A stretch of 64,000 bases of DNA from assembly GCF_905171775.1 (NCBI RefSeq), contig NC_053490.1, positions 82,534,677-82,598,676 on the forward strand, read 5' to 3'. Within the stretch, counting starts at the first letter, position 1; each line of letters starts with the position of its first letter. Source of the DNA: Rana temporaria (lineage: Eukaryota; Chordata; Amphibia; Anura; Ranidae). Positions 1-11,091 of the stretch are shown in pieces. The notes under the pieces were generated by a model. The model was not told the DNA's origin. It saw only the letters and a program-made list of their open reading frames with translations, and did not search any database. The position numbers and the translations under genes are program-made.

Positions 1-403
1 CGGAGATACCCATATATTTACTACTACCAGTTACTGGTAACTAGTGCTGTCTCTAAGGCTGTTGCCTCCCACTACCCCTCCAAGCGACACCCGTTTACGG
101 TTACATACCCCGGGAGTTGCGCAATTTAACCCTGTGGATAGCATATCTATTTACAGGGTTTCTAACACGATTTCTCTCTCCCTACTTACAACTTTCTCCT
201 ACCTACTTTCCTATTCCGAGCTCCCTGGCTCACCTCCTCTCAACGCTAACCACTCCCCCTAAAATCCTTACCCATACCTGAGAGTACGCAATCCTTCACT
301 TCATAGCTGTGTATTTGTAGAATATTATACTAGGACAATATTGTGTGATACTAACTGAATATATTGCAGACAAAAGGCGGAGGTACTTTCACCCTTCTGA
401 TCC
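1..403 (+). other. region upstream of L1-type ORF2
   Basis: This stretch lies immediately 5' of the L1-type ORF2. It is pyrimidine-rich and has no convincing protein of its own; the 72-codon frame at 44-262 has no recognisable domain. In two-ORF L1 elements this position would be the end of ORF1 or the inter-ORF spacer. ORF1 itself, if present, lies left of the window. No promoter can be assigned. Confidence 0.4.
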
Positions 404-3400
404 ATGGCGTACTCAGCTCTGGGCCCAAGCCCCACCGTGATCTCACACAATGTGAGGGGACTAAACATCCCGGAGAAAAGGTCAGCACTACTGCGTGAAC
501 TGAAAAAAGGTAGGCCGCACTTCGCTTTTCTCCAAGAAACGCATTTTATGACAAACAAGGTACCCAGGCTCACTGACTGGTACTTCACCACTGCGTTCCA
601 TGCTACCAACGACTTAGCCAAATCCAAGGGGACTTCGATACTGATCAGTAGGGAAGCCCCCTTCGAACTAACAGACAGACTGACGGACCCCGAGGGCAGA
701 TACCTCTTTCTGAAGGGTACATATAGGGGAGAACCTATCACATTGGCCAATGTGTACTTCCCGAACTCTTCACACTTACCATTTTGTAAAAAGATTGTGG
801 GGGAACTAGAGAGTTTCAGCTCGGGATGTACAATCCTGGGAGGTGACTTCAACCTACCTCTGAATCCACTGACAGACACATCCACGGGAAAGACTTACAT
901 CAAATACCAAATACTAAAACGTATTAAAACATCCCTGAACTCTCTCCACCTAGTGGACTCATGGAGATACTCGAACCCCGACACGAAAGATTATACTTTC
1001 TATTCCATCCCCCACGACAGATACGCCAGATTGGACTATCTGTTCATCTCCCGCAGGGACTTGCCACTAATCCAGAATGCGCAGATTGGAATACAATCTT
1101 TATCAGACCATGCCCCGATCTCCCTAACGCTAAACCTAAATAACTCTAAGCGCACATTCCCCACATGGAGACTCAACTCTTCCTTGATAACGGACCCTGA
1201 GTTTCTCCCACAATTAAGGTCCTCACTCACTGAATATTTTGACACCAATGCCACGTCAGACTCCGACCCCTTGATAGTGTGGGAAGCCCACAAATGTTTC
1301 ATCAGGGGCGAACTTATACGAATGGGGGCAAGGCGCAAAAGGGAAGGAAAAAAGGCCCTGACCGACCTCTCTGACACGATCATGAAATTAGAATCCCAAC
1401 ACAAACAAACTCTCTCAAAGGAAGTTGCTACCGAATTATTAGACGCTAGGAAGAGAATACACCAAATGATGACAAACACAGCTAAACGTTTTTTGTATTT
1501 TAAAAGGAAAATTTACTACGAGTTTGGCGACAAAACAGGGAAATTCTTAGCCAGAGCACTAAAAAAACCTAAATACAATAACACCATCTTAGGGATAAGG
1601 AACAAAGGGGGCTCCCTAGATTTAGCAGACGACCTCATAGCTAAACATTTCCAAACCTATTACACAGAACTCTACAACCTTCCCAACCAACATAAACCAG
1701 CTGGAGTGCAAGGCACCAGGCTGCAAATCATCCAAGAATACTTACAATCCTCTATGCTTCCAAAGCTGACGGAAATAGACCCCTTATCGCTCGAACTACC
1801 AATTAGCATATCGGAGGTCACGGCAGCAATCCACGGTCTTAAAACAGGGAAGAGCCCAGGCCCGGATGGCTTCACATCCATATACTTTAAAACATTCCTG
1901 GACACGTTAACAAACCCCTTAACGAAGGCCCTAAACACTCTTTCCTCGCCGCGTGCTGTCCCGACAACCTTCCTCGCAGCACACATTGCAGTACTACCCA
2001 AACCAGAAAAAGACCCGACACACTGCTCCAGCTATAGGCCAATATCCCTTTTGAACCTAGATATCAAGATTATGGCCAAAATTTTAGCCAACAGGATCAG
2101 GCCTCTCCTCAACCAGTTGATTGGCCCGGAACAGGCAGGCTTTATGCCAAATAAAGAGGCAAAAGACAACGTGACCAAATCCCTGAACTTAATTCACGCG
2201 GCGGGGCAGCGCAAGATCGAGGGCTTTCTCCTGTCCACGGACGCGGAGAAGGCGTTCGATCGCGTGGCCTGGGATTTTATGCTGGAGACCTGCAGGTTTG
2301 TGGGCATGGGAGAACACATGATGGCGTGGATCTCAGCACTATACCAAAACCCCTCCGCACGATTAAAAATAAATGGCTCCCTGTCAGAGTCAGTTCATAT
2401 AAAGAATGGCACCAGACAGGGCTGCCCCTTGTCGCCACTCCTCTTCATACTAACATTGGAACCATTCATTAGAAAGGTAGGGCTAGAGCAATCCATCAAA
2501 GGCTTCCAGATAGCGGAGAAGGAATTTAAAACAGCAGCTTATGCAGATGACCTTCTATTCTTCCTAACCGATCCTAAGACATCCATCCCCCAGCTTATGA
2601 AGAGCTTCTCCTTATTTGGATACATATCCAACCTGAAAATAAACTTCGCAAAATCCGAAGCATTGAACATCTCGGTACCTAACGAGGTCCTGGGTCCATT
2701 GCGAGCGGACTGTCCCTTTAGGTGGGTACCATCTGCCCTCAAATATCTAGGGGCATGGCTCACCCCCCAACTATCTCAAATTTTCGACAAGAATTTTACC
2801 CCCCTTCTCAAAACAATTGACGCGGACCTATTATCATGGCACCCTAAAAATTTCTCCTGGTTTGGGAGGGCAGCTATCTGCAAAATGTCCATATTGCCCA
2901 GACTCTTATATCTGCTGAGGGTGTTACCGATTAAGATCCCCAACAAATTTTTCCAAACACTGCAGTCACTCCAGCTTAGATTTGTATGGGCACACAAGCG
3001 CCCTCGTATCAAGTTTAGCTTGCTAACCAGACGAAAAGCCGATGGTGGGATGGGGCTACCAGACTATAAGCACTATTACTATGCCTCTCACGTGACCCGG
3101 ATCGTGGACTGGCATTGCCATGCGGACACAAAAGACTGGGTCCCCCTAGAGGAGGAGCTGTGCCTACACAATCTACGATTCTCCCCCTGGATTCCATGGG
3201 AAAAGTGTCCAGCCCCCTTAAAAAACCACCCCCTGATAGGCACTACCCTCTCAATATTTCACTCGTTGACCGGACGCTCAAAACCCTTCTCACACATAGG
3301 CCCCCTTACACCTCTGAGAAACAACCCGGACTTTCAACCAGGGATGAGAAACCCACTCTTACAAATGGGTGACATTAACAGGCCCCTCCTAGCCACCCAC

Positions 3401-4249
3401 TGCTTTAAGAACTCACAATTCAAAGACCACCAAGCCCTAAAAGTAGACACGAACTGTCCCCAACTACCACTGTGGACATACTTCCAAATTCGCAGTTACA
3501 CGACCAACACCAGACGCAAGACTCAATTTAACAGACAACTAACGGAGATGGAGTCAGTGTGCCTGGAGGAAAAACCAATTCGTAAGGTCACCTCGCTGGC
3601 ATATACATGGATACAGAACGTATCGCAGATCGACAATAACAGATTCAAAGACAAGTGGTCGGGAGATCTTGGGATCTCTCTGACGGACAAACAATGGCAC
3701 AGAGCGTGCGTATTCGCACATAAATGCTCACTCAGCACCAGGACCCAAGAAACGGCGTATAAACTACTTACGCAGTGGTATGCCACTCCTGCTAAACTAC
3801 GCAAATGGTACCCGGAGTCCTCAAACCTGTGCTGGCGGTGCACCGCGGACGTGGGCACTTTGCTCCACATCTGGTGGCAATGCCCACGTATACAAAAATA
3901 TTGGTCAACAATCATTAAGTTGATAAAAACCATGACGGAAACAGAACTTACGCTTGATGCAGCATGCTGTTTGCTCCATGTCAACAACTTCTCATATAGA
4001 AGATATAAAAAATCTCTAACCAGACACCTGCTAAACGCGGCTAAGTCATTGATTCCGTTATACTGGAAATCCACTTCAGTTCCAACCATTAAGGAATGGC
4101 TACAAAAAATTTCAGAGATCCATGACATGGAGGACACAGCGGCACAAGCCACAGATGAAGCGGCAAAATTCCAGGACACTTGGCGCCCATGGGTGGCCTT
4201 TCGATACTCGGAAGAATTTGAACAGGCACTCTTAATACCCACTACGTGA
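404..4249 (+). CDS. L1/Tx1-type LINE ORF2 protein (endonuclease-reverse transcriptase), intact
   Basis: This uninterrupted 1281-codon frame encodes the enzyme that nicks target DNA and primes reverse transcription of its own RNA. The N-terminal apurinic-type endonuclease shows NVRGLN, FLQETH (Glu45), GGDFN (Asp148, Asn150) and SDH (234-236). The reverse transcriptase follows: a YRPISLL block, the A motif with Asp613 and AFDR, the RQGCPLSPLLF block, and YADD at 713-716. Near the C-terminus is a zinc knuckle of the form CX2CX8HX4C (C1143, C1146, H1155, C1160). Length matches vertebrate L1 ORF2p (about 1275 residues). No stop or frameshift interrupts it, so it is either young or recently active. 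The start ATG at 404 precedes the endonuclease core by a normal margin. It is followed by a 3' UTR and then abuts a truncated L2. The L1 clade is firm; the Tx1 subgroup is a guess. Confidence 0.95.
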   Translation: MAYSALGPSPTVISHNVRGLNIPEKRSALLRELKKGRPHFAFLQETHFMTNKVPRLTDWYFTTAFHATNDLAKSKGTSILISREAPFELTDRLTDPEGRYLFLKGTYRGEPITLANVYFPNSSHLPFCKKIVGELESFSSGCTILGGDFNLPLNPLTDTSTGKTYIKYQILKRIKTSLNSLHLVDSWRYSNPDTKDYTFYSIPHDRYARLDYLFISRRDLPLIQNAQIGIQSLSDHAPISLTLNLNNSKRTFPTWRLNSSLITDPEFLPQLRSSLTEYFDTNATSDSDPLIVWEAHKCFIRGELIRMGARRKREGKKALTDLSDTIMKLESQHKQTLSKEVATELLDARKRIHQMMTNTAKRFLYFKRKIYYEFGDKTGKFLARALKKPKYNNTILGIRNKGGSLDLADDLIAKHFQTYYTELYNLPNQHKPAGVQGTRLQIIQEYLQSSMLPKLTEIDPLSLELPISISEVTAAIHGLKTGKSPGPDGFTSIYFKTFLDTLTNPLTKALNTLSSPRAVPTTFLAAHIAVLPKPEKDPTHCSSYRPISLLNLDIKIMAKILANRIRPLLNQLIGPEQAGFMPNKEAKDNVTKSLNLIHAAGQRKIEGFLLSTDAEKAFDRVAWDFMLETCRFVGMGEHMMAWISALYQNPSARLKINGSLSESVHIKNGTRQGCPLSPLLFILTLEPFIRKVGLEQSIKGFQIAEKEFKTAAYADDLLFFLTDPKTSIPQLMKSFSLFGYISNLKINFAKSEALNISVPNEVLGPLRADCPFRWVPSALKYLGAWLTPQLSQIFDKNFTPLLKTIDADLLSWHPKNFSWFGRAAICKMSILPRLLYLLRVLPIKIPNKFFQTLQSLQLRFVWAHKRPRIKFSLLTRRKADGGMGLPDYKHYYYASHVTRIVDWHCHADTKDWVPLEEELCLHNLRFSPWIPWEKCPAPLKNHPLIGTTLSIFHSLTGRSKPFSHIGPLTPLRNNPDFQPGMRNPLLQMGDINRPLLATHCFKNSQFKDHQALKVDTNCPQLPLWTYFQIRSYTTNTRRKTQFNRQLTEMESVCLEEKPIRKVTSLAYTWIQNVSQIDNNRFKDKWSGDLGISLTDKQWHRACVFAHKCSLSTRTQETAYKLLTQWYATPAKLRKWYPESSNLCWRCTADVGTLLHIWWQCPRIQKYWSTIIKLIKTMTETELTLDAACCLLHVNNFSYRRYKKSLTRHLLNAAKSLIPLYWKSTSVPTIKEWLQKISEIHDMEDTAAQATDEAAKFQDTWRPWVAFRYSEEFEQALLIPTT

Positions 4250-4719
4250 ACAGACTACCCGACTCAGCTGACAGTTGGGTTAACATACCCAAAACTCTCT
4301 CTTATCTCCCACCTAATGTCTATCAGGCATGGCGAGAAGGGAAACACCCTTTGTCTCGCATAGATATTGTCTCATATTCATGAATTCCCCATGAACGACA
4401 CACAGCAATATTGAACCCAGTTGCAGTTCACTCTCACCCCTCTTGAACCCTTTCCAACTTTCCTACTCTTTATACCTGTCTCTTAGATCTTTATCGGCTC
4501 TTGACCGAAAAACAAGCCCATTAACAACAATAGACAAAAGGAATCTTGGCTGAAACGGCAGCTGAGGAAACACAATGTCGACCATTTTCACACAATGTAA
4601 CCGGTTAACCCTTCATGTTATTTGATAAGTGTTACCCAGCCGGTTACCGGTTAATGTTCTTAATGTTCTTATAGTTCCTACTACTGTTAGACGAATGCAA
4701 TGTATGTACTTTTGTCATC
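4250..4719 (+). other. probable 3' UTR of the L1-type element
   Basis: Non-coding AT-rich sequence follows the ORF2 stop codon. It contains short self-complementary blocks around GGTTACCGGTTAA near 4600-4655. I see no long poly-A tail before recognisable L2 coding sequence starts near 4720, so either this LINE lacks an A-tail or its 3' end was lost. The exact boundary is inferred. Confidence 0.45.
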
Positions 4720-6285
4720 CAAAATCAGCTCCATACTTAAAAAGCATTTACTGGACCCATCCAATCTTGACAACCTACGCCCCATCTCCTTGCTCCCCTT
4801 TTAATCCAAACTCCTTGAAAGTCTAGTCTACAACCGACTGAGCGTCCACCTTGTTGATAATAACCTTCTCGATCCCCTTCAGTCTGGATTTTGTCCTCAA
4901 CATTCCACAGAAACTGCTCTCCTAAAACTAACAAACGATATACTAACGGCCAAACGAAGGGACACTATTCTGTACTCCTCCTGGATCTCTGTGCTGTCTC
5001 CTATACGGTTTACCACCCCCTCCTCCTCAAAAAACTCCACACCTTTGGTCTCCATGATTGTACTCTTAGCTGGTTCTCTACCTACTTATCCAACCGCACC
5101 TTTAGCGTTACTTACAACTCTACTTCCTCCTCTCCTCTTCCATTCTCTGTTGGGGTCCCCCAAGGTTCTGTTCTTGGACCTCTCCTATTTTCAATCTACA
5201 CCTCCTCCCTGGGTCAGCGGATAGCCTCCCACGTCTTCCAATACCACCTTTATGCTGATGTCACTCAAATCTATTTCTCTACCCCTCAACTCACTCCTTC
5301 ATTCTCCTCACGTATCACTATTTTACTATCAGATATATCAGTTTGGATGTTACACCACTTCCTGAAACTCAATCTATCCAAACGGAACTTATCATTTTCC
5401 CTCCCCCACGTGCCTCTTCCCCTGATCTCTCTGTCGAAATTGATGGCACAACTATCAGCCCATCCCCACATGCCAAGGTCCTAGGAGTAGTCCTGGACTC
5501 TGAACTGTCCTTTAAGCCTCACGTTCAATCACTGTCCAAATCTTTCCGCCTCAACCTTTGCAACATCTCCGAAATACGCCCCTTTCTAACCAATGACACC
5601 ACAAAACTCTTAATTCACTCCCTGGTCATCTCTCGCCTCGATAACTGCAACTCCCTCCTCGTTGGCCTACCTCTGCATACTCTAACCCACCTTCAGTCCA
5701 TCATGAATGCTGCTGCCAGACACATCCACCTTACCAACCGCTCTGCCTCTGCTACTGTCTCTGCTACTCGTCTCTGTCAATCCCTCCACTGGCTTCCACT
5801 CAACCAACGAATTAAATTCAAACTACTAACAATTACCTACAAAGCCATCCACAACTCTTCCCCCAGCTACATCAATGAGCTAGTCTCTAAATACCAACCT
5901 AATCGTTGTCTTCGTTCTTCTTAAGACCTCCTACTCTATAGCTCTCTCATCACCTGCTCCCATGCTTGTCTCCAGAACATTTCCAGAGCCTCTCCAAGCC
6001 TATGGAACCCCAATCTGTCTGTCTATCTCCTTCTCTATTTGCTTTTAGAGGACCCCTGAAAACCCTGCTCTTCAGAGAAGCCTACCCTATCCACACCTAA
6101 CAACTGTATTTTCATTTCAGTCTATCTGATCATCTCCCACAACTAACTACCCTTTGTTCCACTTGACCTTCCCTTCTAGATTGTAAGCTCTAACGAGCAG
6201 GGCCCTCTGATCCCTCCTGTATTGATTTGTATTGTGACTGTACTGTCTTCTCTGATGTAAAACTGTTGGCGCTATATAAAGCCTG

Positions 6286-6286
<1 letters not shown>
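4720..6286 (+). pseudogene. L2-type LINE, 5'-truncated reverse transcriptase relic
   Basis: Broken frames read as a reverse transcriptase: a DNLRPISLL block near 4770-4800, QSGFCPQHSTET near 4880-4915, GVPQGSVLGPLLF near 5150-5190, and YADV near 5250 where functional enzymes have YADD. The C-terminal part has the LHWLPLNQRIKFKLL block near 5790-5830. At least two frameshifts and stops separate these pieces. The 3' end carries the L2-style tail with the GGCGCTATATAAA motif at 6267-6280, followed by (TAA)n. It resembles the copies at 24021-24855 and 27961-28664. It is not functional: the catalytic motif is damaged and the 5' end is missing. Confidence 0.88.

Positions 6287-6330
<44 letters not shown>
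6287..6330 (+). repeat. (TAA)n 3' tail of L2
   Basis: About 14 TAA units directly follow the L2 3' end. L2 elements typically end in a short tandem repeat of this kind, so this is the element's tail and not an independent microsatellite. Confidence 0.9.
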
Positions 6331-6331
<1 letters not shown>

Positions 6332-6367
6332 TAATGTATTGAAGAAAGCAACTGTTTGTGTTATATG

Positions 6368-7243
6368 CAGGTGAAAATACTATTGAAAGTAATAAAAACA
6401 TATATAAAATATGTATAAAAAGAACAAACAACAAATAAGTGAATAGCAGATGTGCAAACTCTATTTGCAAAAAGTCCACCGAAAAATCTTCATAAGTGAT
6501 ACTGATGAGAATCCACCACTGAAAGTGAAAACACCATAAGAAATGCACGCTTACCAAATGGCAAGCAAAGATAGCAAATCTTTGGGGCACTAGACGACGT
6601 CATTTGTGTGACGAAACACGCATCAGGAGGAGGAAACGTGCTGACGTCATTGCGTTACTGTCCAAGCGGATGGACATTCGCTTAGCCGACCGGCTTCTTT
6701 TACATGCTGCATAAACTTCTGTGCTTGTAAGTTTTTTACCTTTATTAAATTTTATTTATTTACGGAACTTCACTATGGTGAGTCTTTATTCCTTTCTGGT
6801 ACCTCATCTTGTTTGGGTGACATCAATCATCTGGAGTTTCCTTTGATTACCATTGGCGGTTACTGCTATCTACGGTTTAAAGGCCCGGGCTGGGGTTTCA
6901 GCCACAAGCTATCTTTGCTTGCCATTTGGTAAGCGTGCATTTCTTATGGTGTTTTCACTTTCGGTGGTGGATTCTTATCAGTATCACTTTTTGGTGGACT
7001 TATTGCTTATAGAGTTTAAAAAAAAAAAAGAAAATTTGCACATCTGCTATTCACTTATTTGTTGTTTGTTCTTTTTATACATATTTTATATATGTTTTTA
7101 TTACTTTCAATAGTATTTTCACCTTGATCATTCATCACAGCGCAGCTATATTTCTTTCCATTATTATTTTGTGTGTATTTCACTTGTTAGTTGCTGCTTT
7201 TGCTCACTGTTCACATTTACCGCAGTAATTTTCTTTCTGTTTA
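6368..7243. mobile_element. retroposon-like unit with 217-bp inverted arms
   Basis: An 11-bp direct repeat (TGTGTTATATG, 6357-6367 and 7244-7254) flanks this unit. Inside, 6371-6587 and 6905-7122 are nearly perfect reverse complements; both contain the reading of CACTTATTTGTTGTTTGTTC. The loop of about 320 bp contains a GTGACGAAACACG motif and is shared with 50215-50582. About 120 bp of unpaired sequence follows the right arm. No protein is encoded. The direct repeat suggests one insertion event by target-primed retrotransposition, but a DNA-transposon origin is possible. Confidence 0.6.
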
Positions 7244-8039
7244 TGTGTTATATGTAGAGCTAGTTTTCAACTGTACAGACCACTAAACAAGAGAAAGGAG
7301 AGGGGGTGTCTTGTTTCTTAATCCATAGATTACTTTCGGACCCCTCTCTATATCCCCCTTGGCCCTACAATTTTCTTGTTAAATTCACCACACATATCTA
7401 AAGGTTTCTAGAAGAGGGAAATATCATGAGAATTTGTAAATGTTGAGGCTTGGTACTGCTCTCTCCAACTCTGCTGCCCTAGGTTGTGGCCCATGGACAC
7501 CATTATGGGAAATACAGCTCTGCATAACCCTCAAAACACTGCAACTAAAACTAGCCTGTTTCTTTCGAGCAATGTGTCACTGATACTTGCTTCTCATAGA
7601 AATAATCAGTCAAAGAATTCGGCATTGGTAAGATTTGGTTTGAAAATGGACAGCATATTGGAGTCATATACAAAAACAACTCACAGTGGCCAAAATGACA
7701 GACTTAACCTTAGAACATAGAAGAGTGACAACAGAAAAAAGACCAAGTTGTCCAACAAGTCTGCTCCATGTATTTTTTAATTTATAATTTACTTGTTTGT
7801 CAGAATATAGATTTACTGTATGTTTGTCTCAAGCATGTCTGAATCCACCTACAGCAATCACAGATTGGGGTACACGGCCACTGTGATTGGCCCCATCAAA
7901 GTAATCCCAATGTAAACACAGGTGGTTGGCTGCAGTCTGTCAAGTCTCCCCTCTCACGGCAATCAGCTGTGAGAGGAGAGTGTGTAGTACAGAGCTGGGT
8001 ACTGTACTACACACTAAAAAGTGAAGAAAAAAACACGAT
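7244..8039. other. no recognised feature
   Basis: AT-rich sequence in which I recognise no element, gene or RNA. At 7855-8030 there are short inverted pieces (a CACTGTGATTGG-type block and a pair around TGTGTAGTACAG and CTGTACTACACA), which suggest the edge of an old MITE. Confidence 0.35.
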
Positions 8040-8213
8040 ATTCGGCCGCTAGCGGTGCGGTTTTAACCCCCGCTAGTGGCCGAAAAAAGGGTTAATACCA
8101 CTGGCTGTATTACCGCGGTTTCTCATTGATTTCAATGGGAAAGAGCGGTATAGGACCGGTAAACGCCCTGCTCCTATACCGCTCCAAAGATGTGGCTAGC
8201 AGGACGGGGGATG

Positions 8214-8298
8214 GGGCCCACACACGATCGGTTCGTCTGATGAAAACGGTCCATCAGACCGTTTTCATCAGACGAACCGATCGTGTGTACGCGGCATA
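8214..8298 (-). mobile_element. fragment of GTACACACGA-terminus MITE
   Basis: Two inverted copies of a block reading CACACGATCGGTTCGTCTG face each other and end in GTGTGTACGCGGCATAAG. The same arrangement occurs at the left end of the complete MITE at 19858-20260, in the opposite orientation. This is therefore the terminal part of a copy lacking the other end. Confidence 0.75.
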
Positions 8299-8499
8299 AG
8301 CCAACCATTTTATTTAGTGACAGGAGCTTTAACTGGCATTCAGAGAACTTTAAAAAAACTTGCCCAAAGCCATGTTTTGAAGCAAGTGTAAACGAGTTCT
8401 AAAATATTTATGTATTACTGTAACAGTGTTGCCCTTAAAGGCCCTCTCCCTGCCGTATGGTTTTGTATAAAAAATGATGAATTGGTACAAGCAAGACAT

Positions 8500-9620
8500 G
8501 TGCGATTCGGTTCCTAACGAATGGATTTTCGTACGAATTTGTTAGTATTCGTACATTCGGATCAATTTGAACATCTGAATAGCTGAAAGAACCATAATAC
8601 GAAAATTATGAAATTGCGAATAAGCAAAATAACGAACATGCGAAAATACGAACTTACGAATGGACAAACTTACAAAAATATGAAACACCAAAACAGTAAA
8701 AGAACGAATATTACATCTATAACGACTGATTTGAATTCCGTATTTTTAATCCTTTGTTCATAATTTCGTATGTTCGTTTTTCATTCGTGTGTTCGTAATT
8801 TTGTTTCTTTGTATGTTCGTAATTTCGTTTGTTCGTGTTCTCGAATCATTCTTTTGAATGGACAGTGTAAGTGTATCAAAGTGTATTTGTTCGTAATTTT
8901 GTATGTTCGCAAATTCGTTTCTTTGTCTGTTCGTAATTTTGTGTTCTCGATTCGTTCTTTCGAATGGGCAGTGCAGTGAGTGATGTATCTTACTTAATGT
9001 CTTAGCCAATCAGCTTATCTCTTTTGTGTCTGAGTCACAATGCATTCTTGAATCTTTTTAGATTCAGTTGAGGAGGAGACTGAGTCAGGTCTCGTGACTG
9101 AGGGAGTGGACTGGGAGTAAGTACAGGACTTATTAGAAATTAAGCAAGATACACCCTCTCAAAATGGCATATAGGGGCGGAGGCTATAGTCGCATGTTGA
9201 AAATGAAACTAAAATACATTACGAATGACCGCAATGTATTTTAAAGGACGAATGCATTCCAAGCACGGTAGGAGGCTATAGCCACGTGTTGAAAACAAAA
9301 CTAAAATACGAGATTGCGAATGACCGCAATGTATTTACAAAAGTACAAATCCATTCGAAGCACAGTAGTAGACACGAATCAACGAAAACAAAAGTAACAA
9401 TTACTAAATTACGAGTAGTGTACCGAGTAAACGAAAATTATTATCTAACAAAATTACGAATTTCGTATCAAAGAAAATAAATTAGACAGAATTACGAATC
9501 ATTCAGTATCAACGAAAATAAAACTCTTACGAAAATTCTAACGAGTCCGAATATGAAAACCTACGAAATTACAAATCTTTACGAACCTACGGAAACAAGA
9601 CAAAACAAAACAAAGCAACA
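8500..9620. repeat. TTCGTA/TACGAA-rich low-complexity block
   Basis: The segment is built from degenerate short words such as TACGAATT and TTCGTAATT. From 8500 to about 8720 the words read mainly ACGAA on the plus strand. From 8755 to 8960 they read mainly TTCGT, and after 9200 ACGAA again, so the block has inverted symmetry. An imperfect tandem duplication of about 91 bp is visible: 9180-9242 repeats at 9271-9336. Small frames here are consequences of the composition. Confidence 0.7.
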
Positions 9621-10857
9621 TTTTTCGTTGTGCACATGTCTAGTACATGCCCCCTATAGCAGTGCCCAGCTTCCCGTGTCTTTTTTGACAGTAGCTTACC
9701 TATTAGTCCTAAAATTGGGCAACAAGATTCCCCCCCTCCCTCGACAAACGTCAGTGGGATTCACCTTTTGATTCACCAAATTTCTAGCAAAATTCATCAA
9801 ACTTTTGAAAAATCAAACCAGGGCAGATTTATCATCACTACCCCTCATGACTGAAGCTTGGAATCTCCGGTTTACCCAACCTCACTAATACAGTGTTACG
9901 AGAGGGAAACCTCATCCAGATAAACTGCATTTCTGTACACTGTGGATTTCCCAGCCCTTGTTAGGTCACACACTCCCCATCTGTAGACCTTGTGGAGTAA
10001 CAGGGCATTCCTATCTTTGCTTTCTTCTTTAGCCTTTGCTGTTCTTCAGATGCTCCCCCACAACATGCCTGGATTACAAATATTTGGCAACAGGCAGCAG
10101 GAAGGGAGTGTGCTGAGCCTCACATTTCATCTACTTAGTCATGCCTAGTGCCTTTCTTCCTCCGCACATCTATACTTAGGGATGTCTGTGAACGCTTTCT
10201 GTTCAGCAGATCTTCTAATCTTGGTTTGTCTTCTCTAAATGAGCCTTAACTTCCCCTTTTTAGCTTCTCTCCACAAATGCTGCAAGAACCCGGCCTAGAT
10301 ATGAAGGTGACAGCCTGAATCATTTTTATGTAGTTGAATACATCTTTCTTATTTTGGGTGCTGGGCTGTCATAACTGAAAGACGCAGAATTTGCATGCTG
10401 TACTGTGTGAAACGACTTACATCTGTTCCTACTATGAATGCGCGCTGAACTTTAACAGGAAATCTGCTTCAACTGACACATATCTGGTTGCTATAACAAG
10501 CATACGGAGTGAAAAACAAATCCCTTTTACTGCTTGTGGAATTAGATTGTCTTCTCTACGGTTTATGTTTCTGCTGCTGATATAACAATGAAGAAAGAAA
10601 GTTAGTGTTAAAAAGCACGCTCTGCATCTAAAACCACCACATAACACGAGCTCTTTATAACATAGGGCTCGTTCTCGTTTACACTTTCATTGTCGCACTT
10701 CTGAAAAACGATCCGCGGTGGATCTCTTATCAGAAGCACATGCTTAAACCCTTGAAAGCCTGCAGCACCATTCGGTCTCATTCCCTTGAATGGGTCACAT
10801 TTGGTGACGATACAGCCAAGTGAAAGTGACCTGTGGTAGAATTTTTTCAAATTTTTG
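9621..10857. other. no recognised feature
   Basis: I see no gene, RNA or identifiable element. The part around 10640-10860, with the words GATCCGCGGTGGATC and CCTTGAATGGGTCACATTTGG, looks repeat-derived but I cannot name a family. Confidence 0.3.
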
Positions 10858-10873
10858 CCAGCGCACCTTGTAT

Positions 10874-11068
10874 CGTCAATTATGTCCAAATCTTCATTGA
10901 AGAATGATCACATCACAGAAGACATAGTGCAACACTTCGGAGCCACGCAAAACCCCTTTGTCAGGCATGCCTGACAAAGGGGTTCTGCACGGCTCTGAAA
11001 CTTTGTATCTTTATGTCTTTTGTGATGTGATCATTCTTCAACAAAGATTTGGACGTAACTGACGAATT
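10874..11068. repeat. near-perfect palindromic element
   Basis: Two arms of about 95 bp are inverted copies centred on GCATGC at 10965-10970. Each arm runs from a CTGACAAAGGGGTT block at the centre, through a GCTC(C/T)GAA motif, to GATGTGATCATTCTTC and a TTTGGACGTAA-like block at the outside. It could be a head-to-head insertion pair or a MITE. It stops just before the solo LTR at 11092. Confidence 0.7.
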
Positions 11069-11091
11069 AGAGGTGTGCTTGCAAATATGTG

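Noticed and set aside
3523..4242. 239-codon minus-strand frame inside ORF2
   Set aside because: It is a shadow of the L1 ORF2 coding strand with no domain of its own.
6147..6590. 147-codon minus-strand frame with a poly-leucine stretch
   Set aside because: The leucines come from the (TAA)n tail of L2 read in reverse.
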